NCBI GenBank assembly: GCA_045645205.1
Contig: JAZRIJ010000080.1
Span: 1 to 48,094 of the forward strand
Length of the DNA stretch: 48,094 nucleotides
Source of the DNA: RGIG1995 sp045645205
Lineage (GTDB): Bacteria; Bacillota; Clostridia; Oscillospirales; CAG-272
Reading direction: 5' to 3'
Both the position numbers and the translations under genes were made by a program. Below are positions 25,781 through 33,070 of this stretch, piece by piece. Each line of letters begins with the position of its first letter. The first letter of the stretch is position 1. A model generated the notes under the pieces. The model did not search any database. It was not told where the DNA came from and saw only the letters and a list, made by a program, of their open reading frames with translations.

Positions 25781-27271
25781 TTACACCTGCATTTCCTTTA
25801 AAATAGATTTCAGCTCTTCTTCATCGCTTTCATCCCAAGAACCTTTTTCTACACGTTCAAGCCAGCTCCCGTACTGATTTTCAAGCTTTGCAAAAAGCGC
25901 TGTCTCATATTCGTGAACATCAGAAACCGCAACACCGTCAAGATAACCTTTGGTTGCCGCATATACTATTGCAACTTGACAGCCTACTCTTGCAGGCGAG
26001 TTTCTGCTTTGTTTTAAGACCTCAACTATTCTCTCGCCTAAAGCAAGACGCTTTTTGGTATCCTCATCAAGATCGCTTCCAAACTGCGAAAATGCCTGCA
26101 ACTCACGGTATTGGGAATACAAAAGTTTAAGCTCGCCGGCAACCTTCTTCATACCCTTAAGCTGTGCCGAACCTCCGACACGGCTAACCGATATACCGGG
26201 GTTGATAGCAGGCATAATACCTGAATGGAAAAGTTCTGTTTCAAGGAATATCTGTCCGTCTGTTATGGATATAACATTCGTAGGTATATATGCCGACACA
26301 TCGCCTGCCTGTGTCTCGATAATAGGCAGAGCGGTTATTGAACCGCCGCCGTATTCATCGGCAACACATGCCGCTCTCTCAAGCAATCGTGAATGGAGAT
26401 AGAATACATCTCCGGGATATGCTTCTCTGCCGGGAGGACGTCTGATAAGCAAAGACAGCGCGCGGTATGCAACTGCATGCTTACTTAAATCATCATATAT
26501 TATTAGAACATCCTTGCCCTTTTCACGAAAATATTCTGCCATAGCGCATCCGCTGTAAGGAGCAATATACTGTAAAGGAGCGCTTTCGGAAGCGCTTGCA
26601 GATACAATAATAGTGTATTCCATAGCGCCGTTGCGTATAAACTCGCTTGCAAGCTGGGCTACCGATGCGCTTTTCTGGCCTATCGCTACGTAAATACAAA
26701 TAACTCCCGTATTCTTTTGATTAATTATAGTATCAATGGCTATTTCAGTCTTACCTGTCTGTCTGTCACCGATTATAAGCTCACGCTGTCCTCTGCCGAT
26801 TGGTATCATACTGTCAATTGCCTTTATACCCGTCTGTAATGGTACACTTACGCTCTTTCGTTCAATAATACCGGGAGCTTCACACTCAATAGGACGGGTT
26901 GCCGAATATTCAATAGGGCCTTTGCCGCCAATAGGCTCGCCCAGAGCATTTACCACTCTGCCAAGCAGTCCTTCGCCTACCGGAACAGAAACAACTTTGC
27001 CCGTTCTGTGAACAGTTGTTCCCTCTCTTATGTCATTTTTATTTGAAAGAACAGCAACAGAAACCGTCTCTTCTTCAAGGTTTTGGGCAACACCGAAACT
27101 GCCGCCCTCAAATTCAAGCAGTTCGTTTGCCATACAGTTGCGTAAACCGTAAACTCTGGCAATTCCGTCTCCCACAAGGATAACACTGCCCGTCTCCTTC
27201 ATTTCTATTCCCGACTTATAGTTCTTTATCTGATTTTTTATAATATTGCTTATTTCTTCAGTTCTGCTCAT
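25781..27271 (-). CDS. atpA: F-type ATP synthase alpha subunit
   Basis: Non-catalytic nucleotide-binding subunit of F1. The 496 residues show GDRQTGKTEIAIDTI (P-loop) near residue 168, the arginine-finger region PAINPGISVSRVGGSAQ near residue 355 and the normal N-terminal beta barrel. Slightly shorter at the C-terminus than the 502-residue norm. Overlaps the end of atpH by four bases, so coupled. Confidence 0.98.
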   Translation of the reverse strand: MSRTEEISNIIKNQIKNYKSGIEMKETGSVILVGDGIARVYGLRNCMANELLEFEGGSFGVAQNLEEETVSVAVLSNKNDIREGTTVHRTGKVVSVPVGEGLLGRVVNALGEPIGGKGPIEYSATRPIECEAPGIIERKSVSVPLQTGIKAIDSMIPIGRGQRELIIGDRQTGKTEIAIDTIINQKNTGVICIYVAIGQKSASVAQLASEFIRNGAMEYTIIVSASASESAPLQYIAPYSGCAMAEYFREKGKDVLIIYDDLSKHAVAYRALSLLIRRPPGREAYPGDVFYLHSRLLERAACVADEYGGGSITALPIIETQAGDVSAYIPTNVISITDGQIFLETELFHSGIMPAINPGISVSRVGGSAQLKGMKKVAGELKLLYSQYRELQAFSQFGSDLDEDTKKRLALGERIVEVLKQSRNSPARVGCQVAIVYAATKGYLDGVAVSDVHEYETALFAKLENQYGSWLERVEKGSWDESDEEELKSILKEMQV

Positions 27272-27798
27272 CCTAAAATCACATCCTTAACATTACGAAG
27301 GCGGCTCTTTATACTTCCATCGTAGCATTTTCCGTCAAACTCTATCTTGAGTCCGCCTATCAAGGCAGTATCAATAATATACTCAGGAGTAATCTTTTTT
27401 CCCGATATCTTCTCAAGTTTTGATACTATCGAAGCTCTTTGTTCGCAGTTAAGCTCCACCGCCGAATATACAACAGCCTTTGATTTATTCATCATATTCA
27501 TAAATAATTCACTGTATTCAGCGATACATTCCGACAAATACTGTATTTTGCCGTTTTCGCACAAAAGCTTCAAAAAAGATACTACATGCTCCGACATATA
27601 TCCGCCAAACGTCTCATCTATAACAGCTAACCTTTCAGACAACGGTATAGACCTCGACGTAAGCAGATCTTTATATTCCAAATTTTCAGCAATAAGCTCA
27701 CTTATTTCTAAAAGTTCGGAATAATACTCTTCTTCTTTCTGCTCTTCAATAGCAAGCAAAAACAACGCTTCGCCGTACGCTAATTCACTATGTTTCAT
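27268..27798 (-). CDS. atpH: F-type ATP synthase delta subunit
   Basis: Peripheral stalk subunit on top of F1. The 176 residues have the helical N-terminal domain (YGEALFLLAIEEQ) and the C-terminal part with VVYSAVELNCEQRASIVSKLEK and IIDTALIGGLKIEFDGKCYDGS, the most conserved delta segment. Four-base overlaps on both sides (atpF, atpA). Confidence 0.95.
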   Translation of the reverse strand: MKHSELAYGEALFLLAIEEQKEEEYYSELLEISELIAENLEYKDLLTSRSIPLSERLAVIDETFGGYMSEHVVSFLKLLCENGKIQYLSECIAEYSELFMNMMNKSKAVVYSAVELNCEQRASIVSKLEKISGKKITPEYIIDTALIGGLKIEFDGKCYDGSIKSRLRNVKDVILG

Positions 27799-28298
27799 TG
27801 TTCTTTACCTATGCTGTTAATAAAAGAATCGATAAAACTCTTGTGGTCATCTGCCGAAACCTCACGCTCCAGCATTTTTTCCGCAAGTAAAGACGAGACT
27901 TCCACTATCTCTTCTTTTATAGCCTCTTCTGCCTTTTTCAGCTGAAGCTCAGCCTCCGATTCAGCGTTGCGTACGATACCGCCCGCCCTTTCCTTTGCTT
28001 CTGCTATTATTTCATTTTTTCTCTCATCAGCGGTGTTTACCGCATTTTTGATTATTATGTCAGCCTCAAGCCTTGCGCTCTGCAGCTTTTCCTCGTACCT
28101 CGTCTTATCCGACATAGCTGTTTTTTTGGCTTCTTCGGCAATAGAATAATCTCTCTCTATTTCGTTCTGCCTTTTTTCCAGCATAATAACTACAGGCTTG
28201 TACAAAAATTTCTTCACCATAAGGAAAAGCAACACCAAATTCGCAAGAGAGACAAGTATTTGCCAAATATTGACAGAAATTATATCTAAATTTTGCAT
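27795..28298 (-). CDS. atpF: F-type ATP synthase b subunit
   Basis: Peripheral stator. The 167 residues have one N-terminal transmembrane helix (about residues 8-28, WQILVSLANLVLLFLMVKKFL) and then a long charged coiled coil rich in Ala, Glu and Lys to the end. Normal length. 19 bases after atpE. Confidence 0.95.
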   Translation of the reverse strand: MQNLDIISVNIWQILVSLANLVLLFLMVKKFLYKPVVIMLEKRQNEIERDYSIAEEAKKTAMSDKTRYEEKLQSARLEADIIIKNAVNTADERKNEIIAEAKERAGGIVRNAESEAELQLKKAEEAIKEEIVEVSSLLAEKMLEREVSADDHKSFIDSFINSIGKEQ

Positions 28299-28317
28299 AA
28301 CTCTCTCACTTTATATC

Positions 28318-28605
28318 TCAAAGAGAACTCATTGTGTTTACAAGAATTTTTACAAGTGTATTGGGAGCAACGAAAAGAAGCAGTATGGCAATAACCAACG
28401 CATACAGACCTGTTGTCTCGGCAATAGCGCAACCCATAAGCATAGTAGTAGTTACAGAACCCTTACACTCGGGCTGACGTCCAATGGCTTCACACGCCTT
28501 CGCAACCGCGTTACCTTCACCGATACCGGGACCTATACCCGCTATCATAGCAAGACCTGCTCCAAGTGCACAACAACCTAAAATAATACCTATTGCAATT
28601 TCCAT
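28318..28605 (-). CDS. atpE: F-type ATP synthase c subunit with Na+-type binding residues
   Basis: Rotor ring subunit, two transmembrane helices. The ion-carrying Glu is E63 in AIAETTGLY. Compared with the Ilyobacter tartaricus numbering (Q32, V63, E65, S66, T67, Y70), this protein has E30, I61, E63, T64, T65 and Y68. Thr after the Glu and the conserved Tyr are marks of Na+ coordination, and Glu at the Q32 place is the two-carboxylate variant described for Fusobacterium nucleatum. A Na+-coupled synthase is therefore likely, though coupling has to be shown by experiment. 95 residues. Two bases after atpB. Confidence 0.96.
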   Translation of the reverse strand: MEIAIGIILGCCALGAGLAMIAGIGPGIGEGNAVAKACEAIGRQPECKGSVTTTMLMGCAIAETTGLYALVIAILLLFVAPNTLVKILVNTMSSL

Positions 28606-28607
28606 AA

Positions 28608-29516
28608 TTAAAATTCCTCCGTCTTATGTAATTTTATTTTTTGCTTTTTTAGCTTTCTTTTTTCATATTCGTCCTGCGAAAAACCGCCCGCCACATAAAC
28701 CATAGTCAACATAGCAAATATAAATGCCTGAAGGCAACCGCTGAACACGTCAAAATATATTGAAAGTATTGCGGGAAGTCCCACTTGAAGTAATGGAATA
28801 TCCGCCAGAAATCCAGGAAGCCAACCAAGAATAACAGACGAAATTCCTGCAAGCCCCGAACCTATAAGTACCGAAATTACAGTGCCCGAAAGCACATTTC
28901 CGTAATGACGAAACGCCATTGATACAGGTGTTGCAAGCTCACTTACTATATTTATTGGTGTCAGCACGGCAACCGGCTCTGTAAACCCCTTTAAGTAATT
29001 CGGTAAACCGCCTTTAAGCTTGTAGTGAGTTATTAAGAAAAACACTAGTATTGCCCATCCGCCTACAACATTAATATCAGATGTAGGAGGGAACAACCCG
29101 AAAAGACTGAGCAGACTTGAAAAGGCGGATAACGCAAGGACAGCTATTACAAAAGGGACAAACCCCTTAAAATATTCACCCATATTCTCTTTTACAAGAC
29201 TTTCAACCTTTTGAACCGCCAACTCTGCAAAGTGTTGTCTTTTCAATTTTATATGCGTACTCATTCCGTGAGTCAGATAAAGACATACAAAAAGTATGGA
29301 TATCATTACAAGCCAGGAATTTATCTGAGCCTCAGTTACGGGAAAATCCTGCAACGGCATAGGAATTGTAAAATATATCCGCGCGCCCACTATACTTATC
29401 CCCTCGGAAGCAGGTTTTGTAAGCACTTGCAATATTATCCCAAACACTATAGGAAGTGCTGCCATTATAAGATAGACTGTGTCTATCAGCTTAAAGCGAA
29501 AGTTTTTCTTCTCCAA
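28608..29516 (-). CDS. atpB: F-type ATP synthase a subunit
   Basis: Stator membrane subunit that holds the ion half-channels. The 302 residues have six or so helices; the essential Arg lies in MAFRHYGNVLSG near residue 205, matching the SLRLFGN motif. An insertion-like N-terminal region (to about residue 60) contains two extra hydrophobic stretches. The C-terminal tail is very basic (EKRKLKKQKIKLHK). Longer than the 225-270 residues usual in Firmicutes. Confidence 0.93.
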   Translation of the reverse strand: MEKKNFRFKLIDTVYLIMAALPIVFGIILQVLTKPASEGISIVGARIYFTIPMPLQDFPVTEAQINSWLVMISILFVCLYLTHGMSTHIKLKRQHFAELAVQKVESLVKENMGEYFKGFVPFVIAVLALSAFSSLLSLFGLFPPTSDINVVGGWAILVFFLITHYKLKGGLPNYLKGFTEPVAVLTPINIVSELATPVSMAFRHYGNVLSGTVISVLIGSGLAGISSVILGWLPGFLADIPLLQVGLPAILSIYFDVFSGCLQAFIFAMLTMVYVAGGFSQDEYEKRKLKKQKIKLHKTEEF

Positions 29517-29543
29517 AAAGTATTCACCCTCTTTTCTTTCGCA

Positions 29544-29933
29544 TTATTTTTCTTGTTGTTTTATTGTAAAACCACGTATTGTAACAGCAACTCTCGGAAA
29601 CAGCCAAGGAATTACTACAGCTATCAAATTAAATATTGGCACAAAATATCCTATCGCCGCCACAGCTATCAGCATAAACATTCGTAATCTTTGGGATAGT
29701 TTAATCAAATCCTTTGCTTCTTTTTCTTCTTTTTCAAGAGCAGACTGGATAGACAGTCCCATTAAAAAGAAGTTTCCCACAGCAGACAATACACCGAGCA
29801 GGTTACCTAAAAGAACCGTATAGTCCCACTCACCCGCAACAAGAAAAAACGCCTGCATCAAAACACTGAAAATTACTGTATATACACCGACATTCACGGT
29901 TTCCTTCAAAACCGTAGGGTCTACCTTTTTCAT
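29544..29933 (-). CDS. atpI: ATP synthase subunit I family protein
   Basis: Small membrane protein at the head of atp operons, thought to help c-ring assembly or Mg2+/Na+ supply. From MKKVDPTVLKE the 129 residues contain four hydrophobic segments paired as helical hairpins, with a charged cytosolic loop ALEKEEKEAKDLIK in the middle. The start at 29933 has GAGG eleven bases upstream. An ATG at 29987 would lie inside the promoter (29972-30000), so I reject it. First gene of atpIBEFHAGDC. Confidence 0.8.
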   Translation of the reverse strand: MKKVDPTVLKETVNVGVYTVIFSVLMQAFFLVAGEWDYTVLLGNLLGVLSAVGNFFLMGLSIQSALEKEEKEAKDLIKLSQRLRMFMLIAVAAIGYFVPIFNLIAVVIPWLFPRVAVTIRGFTIKQQEK

Positions 29934-29971
29934 GTTTTTTCTAACCTCAGCTTTGTTTTTTTTCAAAATAT

Positions 29972-30000
29972 ATTTTATCACAATCATAACAATATATCAA
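29972..30000 (-). promoter_or_regulatory. Sigma-A promoter of the ATP synthase operon
   Basis: On the minus strand TTGATA (30000-29995), 17-base spacer, TAAAAT (29977-29972), about 40 bases before the atpI start. Confidence 0.7.
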
Positions 30001-30004
30001 TAGT

Positions 30005-30055
30005 TTTTCTGTAATATTTCCAAAAAACTAAGCTCAAAAACAATATTACAGAAAA
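30005..30055. repeat. 14-bp inverted repeat just upstream of the atp promoter
   Basis: TTTTCTGTAATATT (30005-30018) and its exact complement (30042-30055) with a 23-base AT-rich loop. It lies five bases from the -35 box and is separate from the gatB terminator, so it may be an operator or a second terminator. Confidence 0.6.
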
Positions 30056-30058
30056 CAT

Positions 30059-30099
30059 AAAAAACTGTTGCAGCTTTTCTGATACTGCAACAGTTTTTT
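30059..30099 (-). terminator. Terminator of the aspS-gatCAB operon
   Basis: Perfect 15-bp stem (30059-30073 / 30085-30099), A run on one side and T run on the other, 11 bases after the gatB stop. Confidence 0.93.
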
Positions 30100-30109
30100 G
30101 TATTACGTC

Positions 30110-31546
30110 TTACTGAATCGTTTTGAGGAGCATTTCTCTGAGTATTTGCGGGTCGCAGTTGCCTTTAAGCTCCTTCATACATTTACCGAAAAGAGCCATT
30201 AACGCTTTTTCCTTACCGCTCTTGTAGTCTGCAACGGACTTTTGGTCTGCCGCAACTACAGCATTTATAACATCCTGTATCTTGCTTGTATCGTTTGATA
30301 CGATAAAACCGTTTTCTTCTGCATACTTTTCGGGGTCTATATCGTTTTCAAACATTTCGTCAAGTATCTTTCTTGCATTTGCATTGCCCACCTTGCCGTC
30401 AGCTACAAGCTTTATGAGCTTACCTAACGCCTTGCCGTTGATATCAAGCATATCTGCTGTAAGCTGTTTGCGGTTCAAAACCTTCATACAGTTGGAAATT
30501 ATCCAGTTTGCCGCCTCTTTTGCAAGTCCGCTTTCAGCGTATGCCGCTTCAAACACATCGCAGAGCGCGCGGCTTTCGGTCAACAGGTCTGCATCATATT
30601 CACCCAGTCCCAGCTCATTTATATAACGTGCTTTCTTAACTTCGGGAAGCTCGGGGAGAGAGCTCTTAATACTGTCAAACCACTTATCGTCAATGCACAC
30701 CGGCATAACATTCGGATCGGGGAAATAACGGTAGTCGCCTGCTGTTTCCTTGTTTCTCATAGCAAAGCTCTTGCCCTTTATATCATCCCAACGGCGTGTT
30801 TCCTGTACCAATTCTTCCGTTCCGTTTTCTATAGCATCAATATGTCTTGCCGTTTCATATTCGATCGCTCGCTCAATTGCTGAGATGGAGTTCATGTTCT
30901 TCATTTCTGTTCTTACACCGAGAACATTGCTTCCCTCGGGGCGCACGGAAAGGTTTACGTCGCAACGCATAGAGCCCTGCTCCATACGGCACTCGGAAAC
31001 CTTCGCAAAACGAAGAAGCGAGCGAAGTCTTTCAAGATATGCAACTACCTCTTCCGCGCTTGAAAGGTCGGGCTGGCTTACGATCTCAATCAGAGGTACG
31101 GATGTACGGTTGAAGTCAACAAAGGTCGTATTTGTCCAGTCATCATGAACAAGCTTACCTGCATCCTCTTCCATATGGATCTGCTTTATTCTAATATCCT
31201 TTTCGCCCTTTGATGTCTGAATTTTTACTTTTCCGTTTACCGCAACAGGTGAAAACCACTGTGTTGTCTGATACGAACCCGGAAGGTCGGGATAATAATA
31301 GCTCTTTTTATCAAAGGTAGTAACACGGTTGATGTCGCAGTTCAACATCATACCCGCTGTCATACCAAGATCAACAACGCGCTTGTTTACAACAGGAAGC
31401 ATTCCCGGCATACCGCAGCACGCAGGACATACGTGGTCATTCTGTTCACCGCCGAATTTCGCCGAACAAGAACAAAATATCTTTGACTCGGTGGCAAGCT
31501 CTATATGAACTTCCAAACCGATGACTGTTTCATATTTAGTTGCCAT
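30110..31546 (-). CDS. gatB: Asp/Glu-tRNA amidotransferase subunit B
   Basis: Kinase and tRNA-binding subunit of GatCAB: phosphorylates the carboxyl of Asp-tRNA(Asn) or Glu-tRNA(Gln), then ammonia displaces phosphate. The 478 residues have the start GLEVHIELATESKIFC, the zinc-site Cys pattern CSCS and CPAC in the cradle domain, DFNRTSVPLIEIVS near residue 146 and the YqeY-like C-terminal tail. All usual parts are present and the length is normal. It begins on the last base of gatA's stop region (one-base overlap). Confidence 0.97.
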   Translation of the reverse strand: MATKYETVIGLEVHIELATESKIFCSCSAKFGGEQNDHVCPACCGMPGMLPVVNKRVVDLGMTAGMMLNCDINRVTTFDKKSYYYPDLPGSYQTTQWFSPVAVNGKVKIQTSKGEKDIRIKQIHMEEDAGKLVHDDWTNTTFVDFNRTSVPLIEIVSQPDLSSAEEVVAYLERLRSLLRFAKVSECRMEQGSMRCDVNLSVRPEGSNVLGVRTEMKNMNSISAIERAIEYETARHIDAIENGTEELVQETRRWDDIKGKSFAMRNKETAGDYRYFPDPNVMPVCIDDKWFDSIKSSLPELPEVKKARYINELGLGEYDADLLTESRALCDVFEAAYAESGLAKEAANWIISNCMKVLNRKQLTADMLDINGKALGKLIKLVADGKVGNANARKILDEMFENDIDPEKYAEENGFIVSNDTSKIQDVINAVVAADQKSVADYKSGKEKALMALFGKCMKELKGNCDPQILREMLLKTIQ

Positions 31547-32751
31547 TATCTGCCATCTCCTTCAAATAATTTTGCCGCATCAAACAATGCATTTTCGGAA
31601 AATGCCTTTCCGATAAGCTGTACGCCGCCTGCAACAATTGCAGGAAGTCCTGTTATAGTGGCGGGCGCTGTATAGAGATTTTCATTATATGAAATATACT
31701 TATTTGCCTCTGTATCTTCTTTTGTATACGCTGTCTTTGAGCTTACAGGCATAAGCACTGCATCAAATGTCTTGAATATTTCTTCAAACTTTTCAACAAT
31801 TACTCTGCGTATGCGGAGTCCCTTGTCATACATTTTCATATAATTGTCGGTGGAAAGTGTTTCCGAGCCGAAGAGAATAGCATCTTTAAGCAATTCGCCG
31901 AAGGCTTCCGTGCGGCTGTTTGTATAAAGCTCATCAATTGTCGTATAATTCTTTGTGCGGTAACCGTATTTTACGCCGTCATAACGCGATACATTGTTGC
32001 AAAGCTCGGCTGACATAAGAATGTTCCATGCAGATTTTGCCGCCATAAGTATGCTGTCGTCAATCTCGCATACCTCTATTCCGTTTGCTTCAAAAACCGC
32101 CCTTGCCTCTGCAACCCTCTGCTGTGTTGCACTGTCCGCACTTTCGGTTATCGACTTTGCAACGGCAATTTTCTTAACGGAGTTAAATTCCGCGCCCGTT
32201 TTAACAAGACAGCACTTCTCTTCCGAAAGGCTCGTTCCGTCCTTGTCGTCATGTCCTGCAATCACATCAAGTACCGCCTTACAGTCCGCAACATTGTTTG
32301 CGGTAACTGTTACGGTCTCGCCCGAGCAGGCAACCGATATCGTACCGAAACGCGAAACTGTTCCGTAGGTAGGTTTAATACACACAAGCCCGTTCAGAGC
32401 TGCCGCTCTTCTTGGCGTACCGTTTGCATCAAGTCCTATTGCCGCAAAAGCATTCGTTGTCTTCAATATTTCCGAGGACGCGCCCGCCAATGTTCCGTCT
32501 TCCTTGGTTACAGCCCCGAAATACGAGGTCTCTCCCAAAAGGTCGATCGCAAGCTCGCCGACATTTGCCTTTCCGCCGACAGCAAATCCGTTTGACGTAA
32601 GTCTGTCTACTACCTCTGCATTGAAAAGGCTCATATAACCCTCAAGCATTTTCGAACCGGCAGTTGTAGGAAAGTCTTTTGTCAAAATCATATCGTCAAG
32701 AACAATAACCTTTCCCTCTGCCTTTTCGTTTTTACTTATATACAAATTCAT
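31546..32751 (-). CDS. gatA: Divergent GatA-like subunit lacking the amidase catalytic residues
   Basis: GatA normally releases ammonia from glutamine for GatB by a Lys / cis-Ser / Ser triad. Reading against S. aureus GatA, segment IKDNI (Lys79) is VLDDM here, GGSSGGS (Ser154) is AGASSEI, and TGGS (Ser178) is ANGT, so all three are replaced. About 60 N-terminal residues are also missing (401 instead of about 485). The rest is well kept: TTAGSKMLEGY, ETSYFG, CIKPTYGTVSRFG, VKYGYRTKNYTT, FGELLKDAILFGSETLS and GLPAIVAGGVQLIGK. The gene is intact, with ribosome site AAAGGAG, and sits in the right operon. I read it as a structural pseudo-amidase. Another amidase-competent GatA could exist elsewhere in the genome. 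Confidence 0.85.
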   Translation of the reverse strand: MNLYISKNEKAEGKVIVLDDMILTKDFPTTAGSKMLEGYMSLFNAEVVDRLTSNGFAVGGKANVGELAIDLLGETSYFGAVTKEDGTLAGASSEILKTTNAFAAIGLDANGTPRRAAALNGLVCIKPTYGTVSRFGTISVACSGETVTVTANNVADCKAVLDVIAGHDDKDGTSLSEEKCCLVKTGAEFNSVKKIAVAKSITESADSATQQRVAEARAVFEANGIEVCEIDDSILMAAKSAWNILMSAELCNNVSRYDGVKYGYRTKNYTTIDELYTNSRTEAFGELLKDAILFGSETLSTDNYMKMYDKGLRIRRVIVEKFEEIFKTFDAVLMPVSSKTAYTKEDTEANKYISYNENLYTAPATITGLPAIVAGGVQLIGKAFSENALFDAAKLFEGDGR

Positions 32752-32773
32752 AAATACTCACTCCTTTGACTTA

Positions 32774-33055
32774 TCACTCAACAAGACGGGGAACCTGCCA
32801 GTATCCGTCTGTTGTCTCGGGAGCGCCTTTCTGAAGGTCTTCTCGAGAATATTTTTTTATCGCTACATCTTCGCGGACAACAGTGAGAATAGGCATAACA
32901 TGAACCATACGCTCAACATTGTCGGTATCTATGGAATTTATATACTCCATCTCATTTTCCTGCGCCTTGTAAAATGCAAGAAAATTTTCTTTTTCCGTTT
33001 CCGTGAGCTGAAGCTGATTCAGTTTTTCCAGTCTGCGTAAAATCTCTCTGTCCAT
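32774..33055 (-). CDS. gatC: Asp/Glu-tRNA amidotransferase subunit C
   Basis: Small belt subunit that wraps between GatA and GatB. The 93 residues have the helical LEKLNQLQLTETEKENF start, IDTDNVERMVHV in the middle and a C-terminal segment WQVPRLVE; this is the GatC pattern and length. 15 bases after aspS, 22 before gatA. Confidence 0.93.
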   Translation of the reverse strand: MDREILRRLEKLNQLQLTETEKENFLAFYKAQENEMEYINSIDTDNVERMVHVMPILTVVREDVAIKKYSREDLQKGAPETTDGYWQVPRLVE

Positions 33056-33070
33056 ATTTTTAAGACCTCC

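Noticed and set aside
29934..29987. Longer start for atpI at 29987
   Set aside because: It would begin inside the promoter -35/-10 interval and has no ribosome site.
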